Shown: positions 21,056 to 30,872 of the stretch, one piece after another
How positions within the stretch are numbered: the stretch's first letter is position 1
How the letters are laid out: every line of letters begins with the position of its first letter
Source: Deinococcales bacterium
GTDB taxonomy: Bacteria > Deinococcota > Deinococci > Deinococcales > Trueperaceae
NCBI GenBank assembly: GCA_012515535.1
Contig: JAAYYF010000165.1
Span: forward strand, 1 to 36,799
Length of the DNA: 36,799 nucleotides
Direction: 5' to 3'
Position numbers and translations under genes: made by a program
Notes under the pieces: model-generated
Database searches by the model: none
Seen by the model: only the letters and a program-made list of their open reading frames with translations
What the model was told of the DNA's origin: nothing

Positions 21056-21686
21056 CCCGCGCCGCGCGCGCCGCCTGACCCTGGCCCTCGCCGCCGCCCT
21101 GCTCGTGAGCAGCGCGGCCGCCCACGCCACGCTCGTGATCGGCGAGCTGGTCCTCACCCCCGACCCGCCCGCGCCGGGCGCCCAGGTCGAGGTCAGCGTG
21201 CGGCTCGTCGACCCGCTGCTCGTGCCCGTCGAGAAGGCGCTGGTGCGCGTGGAGCTGCGCGAGATCGACCCCGAGGACCCGGCGGTGCCGCCCAGCATCA
21301 CGGGCAGCGAGGCCACCGAGTTCCTGGAGCTCCCCACCGTGCTCGCCACCGACTACCTGCCCGAGGTGGAGGCGGGGCGCTACGTGGGCACCTTCGAGGC
21401 GCCGGCGGCCGGTCGCTACACCCTCAGCGTGCGCGACACCACCTTCCGCAACGAGGAGGCGATCGCCAACATCGGCGTCGACTTCGGCGCGCGCGCCAAC
21501 GGCGGCGTCGACTTCGTGCTGCCGCCCACGCCCATCGGCCCGAGCTCGCTCGTCACCTGGCTGCTGTGGATCGTCGGCATCCCGCTGGCGGTGGGCGGGG
21601 TGGTGACGCTGCTGGTGCTGCGCCGCGGCGACGACGACCCGGACGAGGACGCCGAGGGCGCCGGGGAGGCCGCCCAGCCCGGCTGA
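21045..21686 (+). CDS. Exported Ig-like (YtkA-like) protein with C-terminal membrane anchor
   Basis: The 213-residue product has a signal peptide (cleavage likely after AHA, residue 28), a beta-sandwich region (30-148) and one transmembrane helix (about 168-192) followed by an acidic tail. In the beta region PAPGAQVEVSVRLVD, EVEAGRYVGTFEAP and GRYTLSVRDTTF resemble YtkA/CopC-like Ig domains. The GTG start at 21045 overlaps the vanY stop by 11 bp and has GGAGGAG (21034-21040) 4 nt upstream, which fixes the start. It is the second such domain in this cluster. Function is not known. Confidence 0.78.
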   Translation: MNRDPRRARRLTLALAAALLVSSAAAHATLVIGELVLTPDPPAPGAQVEVSVRLVDPLLVPVEKALVRVELREIDPEDPAVPPSITGSEATEFLELPTVLATDYLPEVEAGRYVGTFEAPAAGRYTLSVRDTTFRNEEAIANIGVDFGARANGGVDFVLPPTPIGPSSLVTWLLWIVGIPLAVGGVVTLLVLRRGDDDPDEDAEGAGEAAQPG

Positions 21687-21721
21687 CCCCGCCGGGGGGC
21701 TGACGTCGCACCGCGAGCGGG

Positions 21722-21730
21722 TGTTAGGAT
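21722..21730 (+). promoter_or_regulatory. Extended -10 promoter of the DUF554 gene
   Basis: TGT plus TAGGAT (21725-21730) ends 8 nt before a TTG codon at 21739. The box overlaps the codons of the longer GTG-started frame, so it decides for the TTG start. Confidence 0.55.
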
Positions 21731-21738
21731 TCGGCACC

Positions 21739-22470
21739 TTGGGACCGCTAGCATCGACCTGGGGCACGCTCCTCAACGTGGCTACCGTGGTGCTGGGCTC
21801 GCTCGTGGGCCTGGCGCTGAGGGGCCGCCTGCCGCCCCGCATCACCACCGTGGTCATGCAGGCCATCGGCCTCGTGACCGTCTTCATCGGCGTCGCCAAC
21901 GCCTTCGACCTGGAGCGCGTCTCCTCCCCGCCGGGCGTGCTGGTGGCGCTGCTGGCGCTGGCGCTGGGCGGGGCGCTCGGCGAGTGGTGGGGCATCGAGG
22001 AGGGCCTGGAGCGCCTCGGCGACCGCCTCAAGCGCCGCTTCGCCGACAGCGGCAGCTTCACCGAGGGGTTCGTGGCGGCGTCGCTGCTCTTCTGCGTGGG
22101 CCCGCTGGCGCTGCTCGGCAGCGTCCAGAACGGCCTCACCGGCGAGGCCGGCTTCCTGGTCCTCAAGTCGACCCTCGACGGCTTCTCGGCGCTGGCGCTC
22201 GCCACCAGCTTCGGCCTGGGCGTGATGGCCTCGGCGCTGGTGATCCTCGTGTACCAGGGCGGCCTCTCCTTGACCGCCGGCCTGTTCGCCAACCTCGTGC
22301 CCGACCCCGCCGCCGACCCGCGCGTGCTGCTCGTGAACGGCGTTGGCGGGCTGATGATCGTGGCGCTGGGCCTCGGGCTCCTCGACGTCAAGCGCCTGCG
22401 CGTGGCCTCGATGCTGCCGGCGCTGGCGCTGGCGGTGCTGTTCCACTGGCTCGGCGGCTTCGTACTGTGA
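21739..22470 (+). CDS. DUF554 family membrane protein (YdfK/YqgA-like)
   Basis: The 243-residue protein is a DUF554 family member with seven or so hydrophobic helices. Recognisable features are WGTLLNVATVVLGSLVGLAL at the N-terminus, QAIGLVTVFIGV, GSVQNGLTG, and the KSTLDGFSALALA segment. The family is thought to be a transporter or channel, but its substrate is not established. I use TTG at 21739, 8 nt after TAGGAT. This start also matches the usual family N-terminus (a short lead before GTLLN), whereas the GTG at 21721 adds six residues encoded by the promoter itself. Confidence 0.88.
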   Translation: MGPLASTWGTLLNVATVVLGSLVGLALRGRLPPRITTVVMQAIGLVTVFIGVANAFDLERVSSPPGVLVALLALALGGALGEWWGIEEGLERLGDRLKRRFADSGSFTEGFVAASLLFCVGPLALLGSVQNGLTGEAGFLVLKSTLDGFSALALATSFGLGVMASALVILVYQGGLSLTAGLFANLVPDPAADPRVLLVNGVGGLMIVALGLGLLDVKRLRVASMLPALALAVLFHWLGGFVL

Positions 22471-22506
22471 GGCCGCGCTCGCGGCTTCCCGCGGGGCGCT
22501 CGCCGG

Positions 22507-22515
22507 TGCTACCAT
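22507..22515 (+). promoter_or_regulatory. Extended -10 promoter of gatC, leaderless
   Basis: TGC plus TACCAT (22510-22515) ends 7 nt before the gatC ATG at 22523. There is no ribosome binding site. Confidence 0.6.
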
Positions 22516-22522
22516 CCAGCCG

Positions 22523-22813
22523 ATGATCGACGTGGAGCAGGTGGCGCGCCTCGCCGACGCGGCGCGTATCGAGCTGGAGCCCGCCGCGCTGCCGCAGGCG
22601 GCCGCCGAGCTGTCGGCGATGCTGGCGTTCGCGGCCACGCTGTTGGCGGTCGACGTGGCCGGCGTCGAGGAGTGGGAGCCGCCGCTGCCGCCGGCGCGGG
22701 CGCTGCGCGACGACGTCCCGCGCCCCTCGCTGCCGCGCGAGGCGGCCCTGGCGCTGGCGCCGGCCGCCCACGAGGGCTACGTGCGCGTGCCGCGCACGGT
22801 GGACGAGGGCTGA
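22523..22813 (+). CDS. gatC: Asp-tRNA(Asn)/Glu-tRNA(Gln) amidotransferase subunit C
   Basis: GatC is the small scaffold subunit of the GatCAB amidotransferase, which converts Asp-tRNA(Asn) or Glu-tRNA(Gln) to the amide form. The 96-residue protein has the family layout: an N-terminal helix (IDVEQVARLADAARIELEP), a middle helical stretch, and the conserved LRDDVPRPSLPRE segment. It stands alone here, without gatA or gatB, next to convergent serS. Its presence implies indirect charging of Asn or Gln tRNA. Confidence 0.92.
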   Translation: MIDVEQVARLADAARIELEPAALPQAAAELSAMLAFAATLLAVDVAGVEEWEPPLPPARALRDDVPRPSLPREAALALAPAAHEGYVRVPRTVDEG

Positions 22814-22820
22814 GCCGAGC

Positions 22821-22855
22821 CGAGGGGACGCCGCTAGCTGCGCGGCGCCCCCTCG
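22821..22855. terminator. Bidirectional hairpin between gatC and serS
   Basis: A 14-bp stem with one mismatch (22821-22834 with 22842-22855) and a 7-nt loop lies between the convergent gatC and serS stop codons. There is no T-tract on either side. Confidence 0.65.
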
Positions 22856-22868
22856 TCGACGCCCCGGG

Positions 22869-24149
22869 TCACTCCAGCAGCTCGCGCCCCAGGTAGGGCC
22901 GCAGCGCCTCCGGCACCGTCACGGTGCCGTCCTCGTTCTGGTACGTCTCCAGCAGCGCCGCGATGGTGCGCGGGAAGGCGAGCGCGCTGCCGTTGAGGGT
23001 GTGCACCGTCTCGGGCTTGCCCTTGCCGGCCGCCCCGCCGGGCCGGGCGCGCGTCTGCAGGCGGCGCGCTTGGAACGCCTCCATGTTGCTGACGCTCGAC
23101 ACCTCCAGCCAGCGCTCCTGGCCCGGGCTCCACACCTCGAGGTCGTACTTCTTTGCCTGAGTGAAGCCCATGTCGCCGGTGCACATCAGCAGCCGCCGGT
23201 ACGGGAGGCCGAGCTCCTCCAGCAGCGACTCCGAGTGGCGCGTCATCTCCTCGAGCCCCTCGTAGCTCGCCTCCGGGGCGGTGAACTGCACCATCTCCAC
23301 CTTGTCGAACTGGTGCACGCGGTTGAGGCCGCGCACGTCCTTGCCGTAGCTGCCCGCCTCGCGCCGGAAGCACGGGGTGAAGGCGGTGAGCTTGATGGGC
23401 AGCTGGGCGGTGTCGAGGATCTCGTCGCGGTACAGGTTGGTGACCGGCACCTCCGAGGTGGGGATGAGGAAGAAGCCGTCCGTCACCTCGTACATCTGCC
23501 CCTCCTTGTCGGGCAGCTGGCCGGTGCCGGTGGCGGAGGCGGCGTTGACCATCAGCGGCGGGATCACCTCGGTGTAGCCGGCGGCCTCCAGCCGGTCGAG
23601 GAAGTAGTTCTGCAGGGCGCGCACCAGGCGGGCGCCGGCGCCCCTGAACACCGGGAAGCCGCCGCCCGTGACCTTCACGCCGGCCTCGAGGTCGACCCAG
23701 CCGCGCGCGCTCATCAGCTCCCAGTGCGGCTTGGGGGCGAAGGCGAAGGCGCGCCGCTCGCCCCACTCCTTGTCCACCACGTTGTCGTGCTCGCTGGCGC
23801 CGTAGGGCACCGAGGGGTGCGGCAGGTTGGGGATCTCGAGCAGCAGCGTGTCGATGCTCTGCTGCAGGCTGCGCTCCTTCTCCTCGAGGCGCTTGACCTC
23901 CTCGGACAGCGCGCCCATCTCGGCCATCAGCGCGTCCGTGTCCTGGCCGGCGCGCTTGAGCTCGCCGATGCGGCGGCTGCTGGCGTTGCGCGCGGACTGC
24001 TTCTCCTCGAGGTCGCGCCTGAGCAGGCGGTGCTCCTCGTCGGCGAGCAGGAGGCGGTCCAGGGCGTCGAGGGCGTCGGGGAGCTGCTTGGCGCGTATGG
24101 CGTCCCTGACGGCCTCGGGGTTCTCTCGGATGAAGCGGAGGTCGAGCAT
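22869..24149 (-). CDS. serS: Seryl-tRNA synthetase
   Basis: SerRS is a class II synthetase that charges tRNA-Ser and, for selenocysteine users, tRNA-Sec. The 426-residue protein has the N-terminal long coiled-coil arm (about 25-105) that grips the tRNA long arm. It also has TSEVP (231-235), motif 2 (FRREAGSYGKDVRGLNRVHQ, 261-280) and motif 3 (LNGSALAFPRTIAALLE, 385-401). AFPRT replaces the commoner AVGRT; as I recall, Thermus-type SerRS has a similar change. The ATG at 24149 (MLDLRFIREN) is 7 nt after TACAAT. The ATG at 24158 overlaps that box and is rejected. Confidence 0.96.
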   Translation of the reverse strand: MLDLRFIRENPEAVRDAIRAKQLPDALDALDRLLLADEEHRLLRRDLEEKQSARNASSRRIGELKRAGQDTDALMAEMGALSEEVKRLEEKERSLQQSIDTLLLEIPNLPHPSVPYGASEHDNVVDKEWGERRAFAFAPKPHWELMSARGWVDLEAGVKVTGGGFPVFRGAGARLVRALQNYFLDRLEAAGYTEVIPPLMVNAASATGTGQLPDKEGQMYEVTDGFFLIPTSEVPVTNLYRDEILDTAQLPIKLTAFTPCFRREAGSYGKDVRGLNRVHQFDKVEMVQFTAPEASYEGLEEMTRHSESLLEELGLPYRRLLMCTGDMGFTQAKKYDLEVWSPGQERWLEVSSVSNMEAFQARRLQTRARPGGAAGKGKPETVHTLNGSALAFPRTIAALLETYQNEDGTVTVPEALRPYLGRELLE

Positions 24150-24156
24150 GCGTAGC

Positions 24157-24162
24157 ATTGTA
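24157..24162 (-). promoter_or_regulatory. -10 box of serS, leaderless
   Basis: TACAAT on the minus strand ends 7 nt before the ATG at 24149. No -35 is apparent. Confidence 0.65.
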
Positions 24163-24310
24163 CGGATTCCACGGTCGCGCTGCCCTCGCCCCGGCTCCGC
24201 GGGGCACATGCCACGCCTCGCGTCACCCACATGACCAGAACCTCGCAGACCGGCGCGGCGCCTGCGGGTATGCTCGCCCCGGCGGCGCTTCGACCCGCCT
24301 GGGAGACGCA

Positions 24311-25399
24311 TTGTTCAGACGACGTAGCACCGATCGCGAGGGAGCGCCGGACGTCCTGGCGGCGATGGAGCGCCTGGTGCGCTACCAGCGCCCCGCCGAC
24401 AGGAGCGCCGAGGTGCTCCGCAACCTCGCCGCCCAGCTGCCGCACGACACGCGCGGATACGTGGTCAGCGGCGACGACGAGTCCGGCTTCCGCTTCGAGG
24501 CCCAGGTGGGCTACCACGACGCGCTGCTCGAGCTGAGGCCCGCCAACGGCCCCTGGCGCTCGCCGGGACCGCGGCTGGTGCCCAACCTGGTGGCGGAGCT
24601 GTTCACCTCCAACGAGCCGGGCGTGCGCACCGACCTCTCGAACCTGGGCATGCGCGAGGCCACCTCCGCCCTGGTGGCGCCCGTGGCGGGCCGCTTCGAG
24701 GCGTACGGCGCGCTCGTGCTGCAGCGCCACGGCGGCCCCGGCTTCTCGGAGGAGGACCTCAGGGTCGCGCAGCGCTGGGCGAACGTGCTCGGCGAGGTGC
24801 AGAGCCACGCCGTCGAGCTGCGCCTCGCCAAGCTCAGCCTGGTGGAGTTCACGCGCGCCTTCGTGGAGGCCTTCGAAGCCGTCGAGTTCAGCCAGCTGGG
24901 CCACGGCGAGCGCGTCACGGCCTACGCGCTGGCGCTGGGCCGCGCCCTGGAGCTGTCGCGCCCGCAGCTGGCCGACCTCTACTTCGCCGCCATGCTGCAC
25001 GACATCGGCAAGCTGGGCAACGGCCTCGACCAGAAGATCGAGGACCTCGAGCACCCCCTGCGCGGCGCCAACATGGTGTCGGGCTCCGAGCTCCTGCTGC
25101 GCGCCGCCGAGGGCATCCGCCACCATCACGAGGCGTGGGACGGCTCGGGCTTCCCCGACGGCCTGCGCAAGGAGGCCATCCCGCTGCTGGCGCGCATCGT
25201 GGCCGTCGCCGACACCTTCGACCTGCTGAGCAGCGAGCGCGGTCAGGCGCTGCCCCTGCGCGAGGTGGAGAAGGCGCTCGAGGCGAAGAGCGGCGTCACC
25301 CTCGACCCGGCCATGGTGGCGCTGTTCGTGAACATCCTCCGGCAGGGCAAGAGCACCCAGGAGCTCAGCCACCTGCGCGAGAGCGACCTGCCCTTCTGA
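24311..25399 (+). CDS. GAF-like/HD-GYP domain protein, putative cyclic-di-GMP phosphodiesterase
   Basis: The 362-residue protein has an N-terminal GAF-like region (about 20-165) and a C-terminal HD-GYP domain (about 180-345). The metal-site motifs are intact: H198, HD (230-231) with K234, H248 (HPLRGA), HHExxDGSGFPDG (272-284) and D301 (VAVADTFDLL). GFP replaces GYP, a common variant. HD-GYP enzymes hydrolyse cyclic-di-GMP. No GGDEF or EAL partner is nearby, though a pilus ATPase gene is 2 kb away. The TTG at 24311 has GGGAG 5 nt upstream and is my choice; the ATG at 24365 is an alternative. TATGCT (24269-24274) may be the promoter. Confidence 0.85.
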   Translation: MFRRRSTDREGAPDVLAAMERLVRYQRPADRSAEVLRNLAAQLPHDTRGYVVSGDDESGFRFEAQVGYHDALLELRPANGPWRSPGPRLVPNLVAELFTSNEPGVRTDLSNLGMREATSALVAPVAGRFEAYGALVLQRHGGPGFSEEDLRVAQRWANVLGEVQSHAVELRLAKLSLVEFTRAFVEAFEAVEFSQLGHGERVTAYALALGRALELSRPQLADLYFAAMLHDIGKLGNGLDQKIEDLEHPLRGANMVSGSELLLRAAEGIRHHHEAWDGSGFPDGLRKEAIPLLARIVAVADTFDLLSSERGQALPLREVEKALEAKSGVTLDPAMVALFVNILRQGKSTQELSHLRESDLPF

Positions 25400-25432
25400 C
25401 GCGCTGCGGCGGCCGGGGCGCCGCCAGGCGCG

Positions 25433-25441
25433 TGGTAGATT
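25433..25441 (+). promoter_or_regulatory. Extended -10 promoter of the 25448 gene, leaderless
   Basis: TGG plus TAGATT (25436-25441), with the TG at 25433-25434, ends 6 nt before the ATG at 25448. Confidence 0.6.
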
Positions 25442-25447
25442 GACGGC

Positions 25448-26149
25448 ATGCCGCCCGTCGAGGTGCTCTCCTACCGCCTGTCGCATCGCGGCAAGCCGGT
25501 CGGCAGCCAGACCATCAAGACCGCCGACCTGGGGCGCCACGCGCAGCTCGAGGGGCGCACCCAGTTCCAGGGCCCGCTCGGCACGCACACGGTGGTGCAG
25601 CGCAGCCGCTGCCACGCGCGCGGCGTGAGCCTGCGCTTCCGCGAGGAGACCCAGGAGCGCAACGACACCCGGCGCTTCGACGTCACCTTCGACCCGCGCC
25701 AGGGCCTGGTCACGGCCGTCAAGGGCCCCAAGGACAACGCCTCCGTCCCCTACCTCCTCCCCTACCGCGACCCGCTGTCGCTGCTGCACGAGATCCGGCA
25801 GCTCGGCGCCATCGAGGGCCCGGTGCGCGTGCCGCTGCTGGGCAAGGAGGTCACCGTGCAGCTGGCCGGCGAGGTCGACCTCGACACGGCCCTGGGCCCG
25901 CGCCGGGCGCGCGCCTACGTGCTCCACCCGGGCCAGAGCGTGGTCTACGTCGACGTCGAGGCGCCCCACGCCATCCTGAAGCTGACGCAGCGGCTGCCCG
26001 ACGGCCTGGTGGAGGCGCTGCTGGTGAAGGTGGCCACGGAGGCGGCGCTGGAGCCGTTCGGCGAGCCCGAGGAGGGGCGCGGCAAGTCCCGGAGCGGCGG
26101 CAAGCGGCGCGGCCAGCGCCGGCGCCCGCGGCGCCGCAAGCGCACCTGA
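25448..26149 (+). CDS. Unknown beta-rich protein with Lys/Arg-rich C-terminal tail (DUF3108-like?)
   Basis: I do not firmly recognise this 233-residue protein. Residues 1-200 look like repeated beta strands. The YRLSHRGKPVGSQTIKT start, the RRFDVTFDPRQGLVTAV segment and the PYLLPYRDPLSLLHEIRQL helix recall the DUF3108 family, which is a weak impression. No signal peptide or membrane helix is seen. Residues 205-233 are very basic (GRGKSRSGGKRRGQRRR and onward), suggesting contact with nucleic acid or acidic partners. It is followed 13 bp later by folC and probably cotranscribed with it. Confidence 0.75.
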   Translation: MPPVEVLSYRLSHRGKPVGSQTIKTADLGRHAQLEGRTQFQGPLGTHTVVQRSRCHARGVSLRFREETQERNDTRRFDVTFDPRQGLVTAVKGPKDNASVPYLLPYRDPLSLLHEIRQLGAIEGPVRVPLLGKEVTVQLAGEVDLDTALGPRRARAYVLHPGQSVVYVDVEAPHAILKLTQRLPDGLVEALLVKVATEAALEPFGEPEEGRGKSRSGGKRRGQRRRPRRRKRT

Positions 26150-26162
26150 GGGCAGCCCCCAC

Positions 26163-27497
26163 ATGAGCGGACCCGGTTACGACGAGGCGCTCGCCTGGCT
26201 CTTCTCCCGCACCCGCGGCGGAGGCCGGCGCACCCCCACGCGCGCGGCGCGGCTCCTGGAGCGCCTAGAGCTGACGCCGCCGGCGCTGACGGTCGGCGTC
26301 GTGGGCACCAACGGCAAGGGCAGCGTCACCAACATGATCGCCACGGGCCTGGCCGCGGCCGGCCACCGCACCGGCCGCTTCCTCTCGCCGCACGTGGAGT
26401 CGTTCCGCGAGCGCGTGGCGGTGAGCGGCGAGCCGGTGTCGGAGGCCGCGGTGGAGGCGTTCGTGGCGCAGGTCAGGGCGCTGCCGCCGGCCGACGCCGG
26501 CGACCCCGAGCTGGGCCCCGCGTTCTTCGAGTGGACGCTGGCGCTCGCCCTCTCCGAGTTCCGCCGCCAGGCGGCCGACGCCGCCGTGCTCGAGGCGGGG
26601 GTGGGCGGCGGCAGCGACGCCACACGCGCCGTGGAGCCGCTGAGCCTGGTGGTGATCACCAACGTCGACCGCGACCACACCGAGACGCTCGGCCACGACC
26701 TCGGCGACATCGCCCGCGACAAGGTCGGCGCCATGCGCCCGGGCGTGCCGGTGGTCAGCGGCGTGACGCAGCCCGAGCTGCGCGCCATCGTGGCGGCCGA
26801 GGCGGAGCGGCTCGCCGCGCCGCTGTTCCAGGACGACCCCGCCGGCGCCGAGGCGATCTTCGCCCTGCCGCCCAGCGTGGCCGCCGCCCTGGGCTCGGCC
26901 CCCACCACGCGCGCCAGCAACGCGCGCCTGGCCGCCGCCGCGCTACGGCTGCTCGGCGCCGACGAGGACGCCGTGGAGGCCGGCCTGCGCGCGCCGCCGC
27001 TGCCGGCGCGCGGAGAGCGCTTCCTGCTGCCGGCCCCCGGCGGCGCCGAGGTCGAGGTGCTGCTGGACGGCGCCCACGACCCCGTCGCGGCGCGACGCCT
27101 GGTGGGCGAGGTGGGGGCGCGCCCCTACGTGCTGCTGTTCGGGGCGCTGGCGCGCAAGCAGGGCGCGGCGGTGCTGAACGAGCTCGCGCCGGGCGCGAGC
27201 GCGGTGCTCCTCACGGAGGCCAGCCCCGGCGAGGGCACGGTGCCGTGGCAGCCGGGCGCCACCTTCGTGCCCGACCCCGCCGCCGCGCTCACGGCGGCGC
27301 TGGCGCTGGCCGCCGAGCCGGCGCCGGACGCGGGCGCGGCCGGTGCAGGCGCAGCCGACGCGGGCGTAGCGCGGCCGCTGGTGCTGGTGGCGGGCTCGCT
27401 CTACCTGGCCGGGCACGTGCGGCCGCTGCTGCGAGAGCGCGGCGTGCGGCTACCCGCGCCCTGGGAGCAGGGCGCGGGCGCCGGGCCTAACGGCTGA
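26163..27497 (+). CDS. folC: Folylpolyglutamate/dihydrofolate synthase
   Basis: FolC adds glutamates to folates and in many bacteria also makes dihydrofolate from dihydropteroate. The 444-residue protein has the Mur-ligase fold. Visible are the P-loop GTNGKGS (48-54), the folate-site region LSPHVESFRERV, NVDRDHTETLGHD with the ATP/metal His, and LDGAHDP in the C-terminal domain. An Ala/Gly-rich stretch near residues 385-405 is low complexity. It starts 13 bp after the preceding gene and has only a weak Shine-Dalgarno sequence (GAGGG). Confidence 0.93.
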   Translation: MSGPGYDEALAWLFSRTRGGGRRTPTRAARLLERLELTPPALTVGVVGTNGKGSVTNMIATGLAAAGHRTGRFLSPHVESFRERVAVSGEPVSEAAVEAFVAQVRALPPADAGDPELGPAFFEWTLALALSEFRRQAADAAVLEAGVGGGSDATRAVEPLSLVVITNVDRDHTETLGHDLGDIARDKVGAMRPGVPVVSGVTQPELRAIVAAEAERLAAPLFQDDPAGAEAIFALPPSVAAALGSAPTTRASNARLAAAALRLLGADEDAVEAGLRAPPLPARGERFLLPAPGGAEVEVLLDGAHDPVAARRLVGEVGARPYVLLFGALARKQGAAVLNELAPGASAVLLTEASPGEGTVPWQPGATFVPDPAAALTAALALAAEPAPDAGAAGAGAADAGVARPLVLVAGSLYLAGHVRPLLRERGVRLPAPWEQGAGAGPNG

Positions 27498-27550
27498 CGG
27501 ACGGCGATCCGAGAGGTCGAGGCGCGGCGCGGCAGAGCTCACGACGGAGA

Positions 27551-27581
27551 GGTCCGCGACCACCCGGCGCCACGCCGGACC
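27551..27581. terminator. Weak hairpin between convergent folC and pilT
   Basis: GGTCCG (27551-27556) can pair with CGGACC (27576-27581) across a 19-nt loop. It sits in the gap between two convergent genes, but the stem is only 6 bp and has no T-tract. Confidence 0.25.
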
Positions 27582-27582
27582 C

Positions 27583-28740
<1,158 letters not shown>

Positions 28741-28771
28741 CGTTAGCTCCGTTCCCGCGAGTCATACGTCA

Positions 28772-28777
28772 AGTCTA
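28772..28777 (-). promoter_or_regulatory. Putative -10 box of pilT
   Basis: TAGACT on the minus strand would start a transcript with a leader of about 25 nt that contains the GGAG ribosome binding site (28750-28747) of pilT. The ATG right after the box is out of frame with pilT. Confidence 0.4.
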
Positions 28778-28827
28778 GTCGGCGCCGCGCGGCCGGAGTT
28801 GTGACATTCCGCCCGCGCCGCCCCGCT

Positions 28828-29613
<786 letters not shown>

Positions 29614-29633
29614 GTTCGAACCTCCGTACCACG

Positions 29634-29639
29634 ATGGTA
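29634..29639 (-). promoter_or_regulatory. Possible internal promoter before aapP
   Basis: TACCAT on the minus strand lies 20 nt before the aapP GTG, with the ribosome binding site in between. It is part of a small palindrome TACCA-N3-TGGTA, so it could also be a binding site. Confidence 0.3.
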
Positions 29640-29659
29640 GCGCCTGGCCGCACCGGGGG

Positions 29660-30871
29660 TCACCGCTCCCCCACCCCGAGGCGGCGCTCCAGCTGCCGGC
29701 TCGCGATCGACATGCGGTAGGCGAAGAAGAAGTAGATGGCGGCGATGAACAGGAACACCTCGAGCTTCACGCCGCCCGTCACCAGCAGCGACTCTGGCTG
29801 CACCGACACGATGTCGGCGACCTTGAAGAAGTCCACGAGGCCCACGATGAACACCAGCGAGGTGTCCTTGAAGAGGCCGATGGCCTGGCCCACGATGGCG
29901 GGGATCACCGCCCGCAGCGCCTGCGGCAGCACGATCAGGTAGGTCGTCTGCCACGCCGACAGGCCGAGCGCCCGCGCCGCCTCCGACTGCCCGCGCGGCA
30001 CCGCCTGCAGGCCGCCGCGCACGTTCTCGGCCATGTAAGCCGCCGAGAAGAGCGTGATGGCCACGTAGGCGCGCATGATGGCGGGCAGCGAGTTGGCGTC
30101 GACGTCGAGGATGAGCGGCAGCAGCAGCGAGGCGATGAACAGCCACATGATCAGCGGCGCGCCGCGCACCACCTCGATGAAGCCGATGCAGAAGTACTTG
30201 ATGGCCGGCAGCTTGCTCTGGCGCCCCAGCGCCAGCGCCACGCCGATCGGGAAGCTCGGGACGATGCCGGTGAAGAGGATCAGCGTGAGCAGGAAGCCGC
30301 CCCAGTCGCGGATGGGCACGCGCCCGAAGGGCCCGCCTGAGTCGACGCCGAGCAGCAGGACGGCGCCGCCGACCAGCCACACGGTCCAGGCCCACGGCAG
30401 GTGGCGCACCACCCGCGGCCACCGGAGGCCCACGAGGTAGCCGGCGAAGCCGATGGCCAGCGCCATGGGCCACAGGAAGCGCACGGAGGGCCAGAAGAGC
30501 ACGGCCACGACCGACACCAGCGCCACGAAGCCCTGCAGCGCGAAGAAGGCGCTGCCGATGATGGAGCGGCGCCCCGCCACCCCGGACATGGCGCCCATCA
30601 GCCCCAGCATCACGCCCGCGACCAGCAGCGGCCGCCACAGGTACTGGGTGGGGTAGCGGTAGACGCCGAACAGCTTCATGTTGCGCCACACCTGCTCCCA
30701 GGAGGCGTCGACGAAGACGAAGGTCGCCAGGTTGTAGAGCGCCCACGCCACGACGGCGCCGGTGACGAGCGTGAGCACGGTGTTGAACGGGCCGGAGAAC
30801 AGGTTGCGGCGCAGCCAGTAGACGGGGCCGCTGGTGGGCACGGGCGCGGGACGCGGTGGGATCAGCGCCAT
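29660..30871 (-). CDS. aapM: Amino-acid ABC transporter permease AapM
   Basis: AapM is one of the two membrane subunits of general L-amino-acid importers. The 403-residue protein has an N-terminal extension typical of the AapM/BztC class and several hydrophobic helices. The inner-membrane permease module in the second half has the EAA loop [20 protein letters not shown], which contacts the ATPase. Neighbouring signatures are [15 protein letters not shown] and [14 protein letters not shown]. The ATG follows the aapQ stop by 1 nt, so the two are coupled. Confidence 0.94.
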   Translation of the reverse strand: MALIPPRPAPVPTSGPVYWLRRNLFSGPFNTVLTLVTGAVVAWALYNLATFVFVDASWEQVWRNMKLFGVYRYPTQYLWRPLLVAGVMLGLMGAMSGVAGRRSIIGSAFFALQGFVALVSVVAVLFWPSVRFLWPMALAIGFAGYLVGLRWPRVVRHLPWAWTVWLVGGAVLLLGVDSGGPFGRVPIRDWGGFLLTLILFTGIVPSFPIGVALALGRQSKLPAIKYFCIGFIEVVRGAPLIMWLFIASLLLPLILDVDANSLPAIMRAYVAITLFSAAYMAENVRGGLQAVPRGQSEAARALGLSAWQTTYLIVLPQALRAVIPAIVGQAIGLFKDTSLVFIVGLVDFFKVADIVSVQPESLLVTGGVKLEVFLFIAAIYFFFAYRMSIASRQLERRLGVGER

Positions 30872-30872
30872 C

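Noticed and set aside
20235-22391. 718-residue minus-strand open frame
   Set aside because: It is antisense to the VanY, Ig-like and DUF554 genes, and its sequence is Arg/Pro/Ala-rich with no motif.
28741-28765. ATG just after the TAGACT box as a leaderless pilT start
   Set aside because: It is out of frame with pilT (25 nt upstream of the GTG) and meets no conserved sequence. The GTG with GGAG is better.
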